Source: Xanthomonas sp. NCPPB 1128 (GTDB lineage: Bacteria; Pseudomonadota; Gammaproteobacteria; Xanthomonadales; Xanthomonadaceae). From it: a stretch of 64,000 nucleotides of DNA. How positions within the stretch are numbered: the first letter of the stretch is position 1; each line of letters begins with the position of its first letter. The stretch lies in the NCBI RefSeq assembly GCF_001043115.1, contig NZ_LFME01000005.1, positions 123,710 to 187,709 of the forward strand, read 5' to 3'. The notes under the pieces were generated by a model, which saw only the letters and a program-made list of their open reading frames with translations, was not told the origin of the DNA and made no database searches. The position numbers were made by a program, and so were the translations under genes. This document shows, one piece after another, positions 63,860 through 64,000 of this stretch.

Positions 63860-64000
63860 TCGGCGGGGATTGGTGATTTGGGATTCGGGAGTCGCAACAG
63901 CGGGCCCGGCGCGCGGAGAGAGACAGCAATGACACGAACGAACACAACCAGAGCAAGGCGACCGGATAGCAGCCATGCCATGGCGACATCCGCGACCACC
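63860..64000 (+). other. Region after flhA to window end
   Basis: Begins with GGGATT-type repeats (63865-63890). No gene start can be supported; the short frame at 63928 closes after 13 codons. No flhF start is visible within these 141 bases. Confidence 0.5.
63865..63890. repeat. GGGATT-type repeat after flhA
   Basis: GGGGATTGGTGATTTGGGATTCGGG-like string (25 bases), the third locus of the family seen at 6551-6714 and 13397-13531. Only one orientation is seen before the window ends. Confidence 0.6.

Noticed and set aside
63928..64000. Possible start of flhF or another gene at the right edge
   Set aside because: The ATG at 63928 meets a stop after 13 codons and later ATGs run off the edge with too few codons to judge.

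Overview
The window is high-GC DNA carrying one end of a polar-type flagellar regulon from a Xanthomonadaceae bacterium, most likely Xanthomonas or a close relative. Reasons: the gene order (flgMN/flgA divergent from cheV-flgBCDEFGHIJKL, then fliC-fliD-fliS, rpoN2-fleQ, a glycan cassette, fliEFGHIJK, fliLMNOPQR, flhBA); a local sigma-54 gene beside fleQ; a GGDEF-EAL-REC protein of RavR architecture next to the cluster; and intergenic repeats of kinds common in Xanthomonas genomes (GGGATTSGGGATT-type strings, a TGTGGGAGGGGCTT inverted repeat, a CTTTTCTTTGC palindrome).

Layout. (1) 1-7.9 kb, signalling: a PAS-GGDEF-EAL protein cut by the left edge, a PAS sensor kinase followed by the RavR-like regulator, and a convergent second sensor kinase. 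(2) 8.0-9.4 kb, minus strand: flgN, flgM, flgA. (3) 9.5-21.3 kb: cheV and the rod/hook/ring genes flgB-flgL. (4) 21.4-29.2 kb: three near-identical flagellin genes in tandem, then fliD, fliS, a FliT-like gene and a PilZ-like gene. (5) 29.3-33.5 kb, regulators: a NarL-type response regulator, rpoN2, a receiver-only protein and fleQ. (6) 33.7-45.3 kb: a probable flagellin-glycan cassette (aminotransferase, acyl carrier protein, ketoacyl synthase, two short-chain reductases, NeuD-like acyltransferase, Rieske oxygenase, hexapeptide protein, FkbM methyltransferase, 1174-residue multidomain glycosyltransferase). (7) 45.5-57.4 kb: fliE-fliK, fliL-fliR, with fliQ and fliR split by a repeat-bearing insertion. 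(8) 57.4-63.9 kb: a beta-propeller diguanylate cyclase, flhB, flhA. The last 140 bases hold no supportable gene.

Regulation read from sequence. Ten sites have the sigma-54 pattern GG-N10-GC in a TGGCAC/TTGC context (before flgA, flgB, flgG, fliD, rpoN2, the glycan aminotransferase, the large glycosyltransferase, fliE, fliL and flhB). Sigma-28 sites appear in two forms: TAAAG-N14-GCCG (flgM, fliC1 twice, fliC2 twice) and TCAAG-N15-GCCGATA (cheV, fliS, the diguanylate cyclase). This fits a hierarchy in which RpoN2/FleQ drives basal body, cap and glycan genes, and FliA then drives flagellin, chemotaxis and its own anti-sigma factor.

The most interesting part is the glycan cassette. It looks like a dedicated route to an N-acylated, O-methylated 4-amino-4,6-dideoxyhexose (compare the modified viosamine on Pseudomonas syringae flagellin), but with a Rieske oxygenase and placed under a sigma-54 promoter. 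Function and structure of that sugar are inference. All coordinates and motifs were read by eye; no searches were run.
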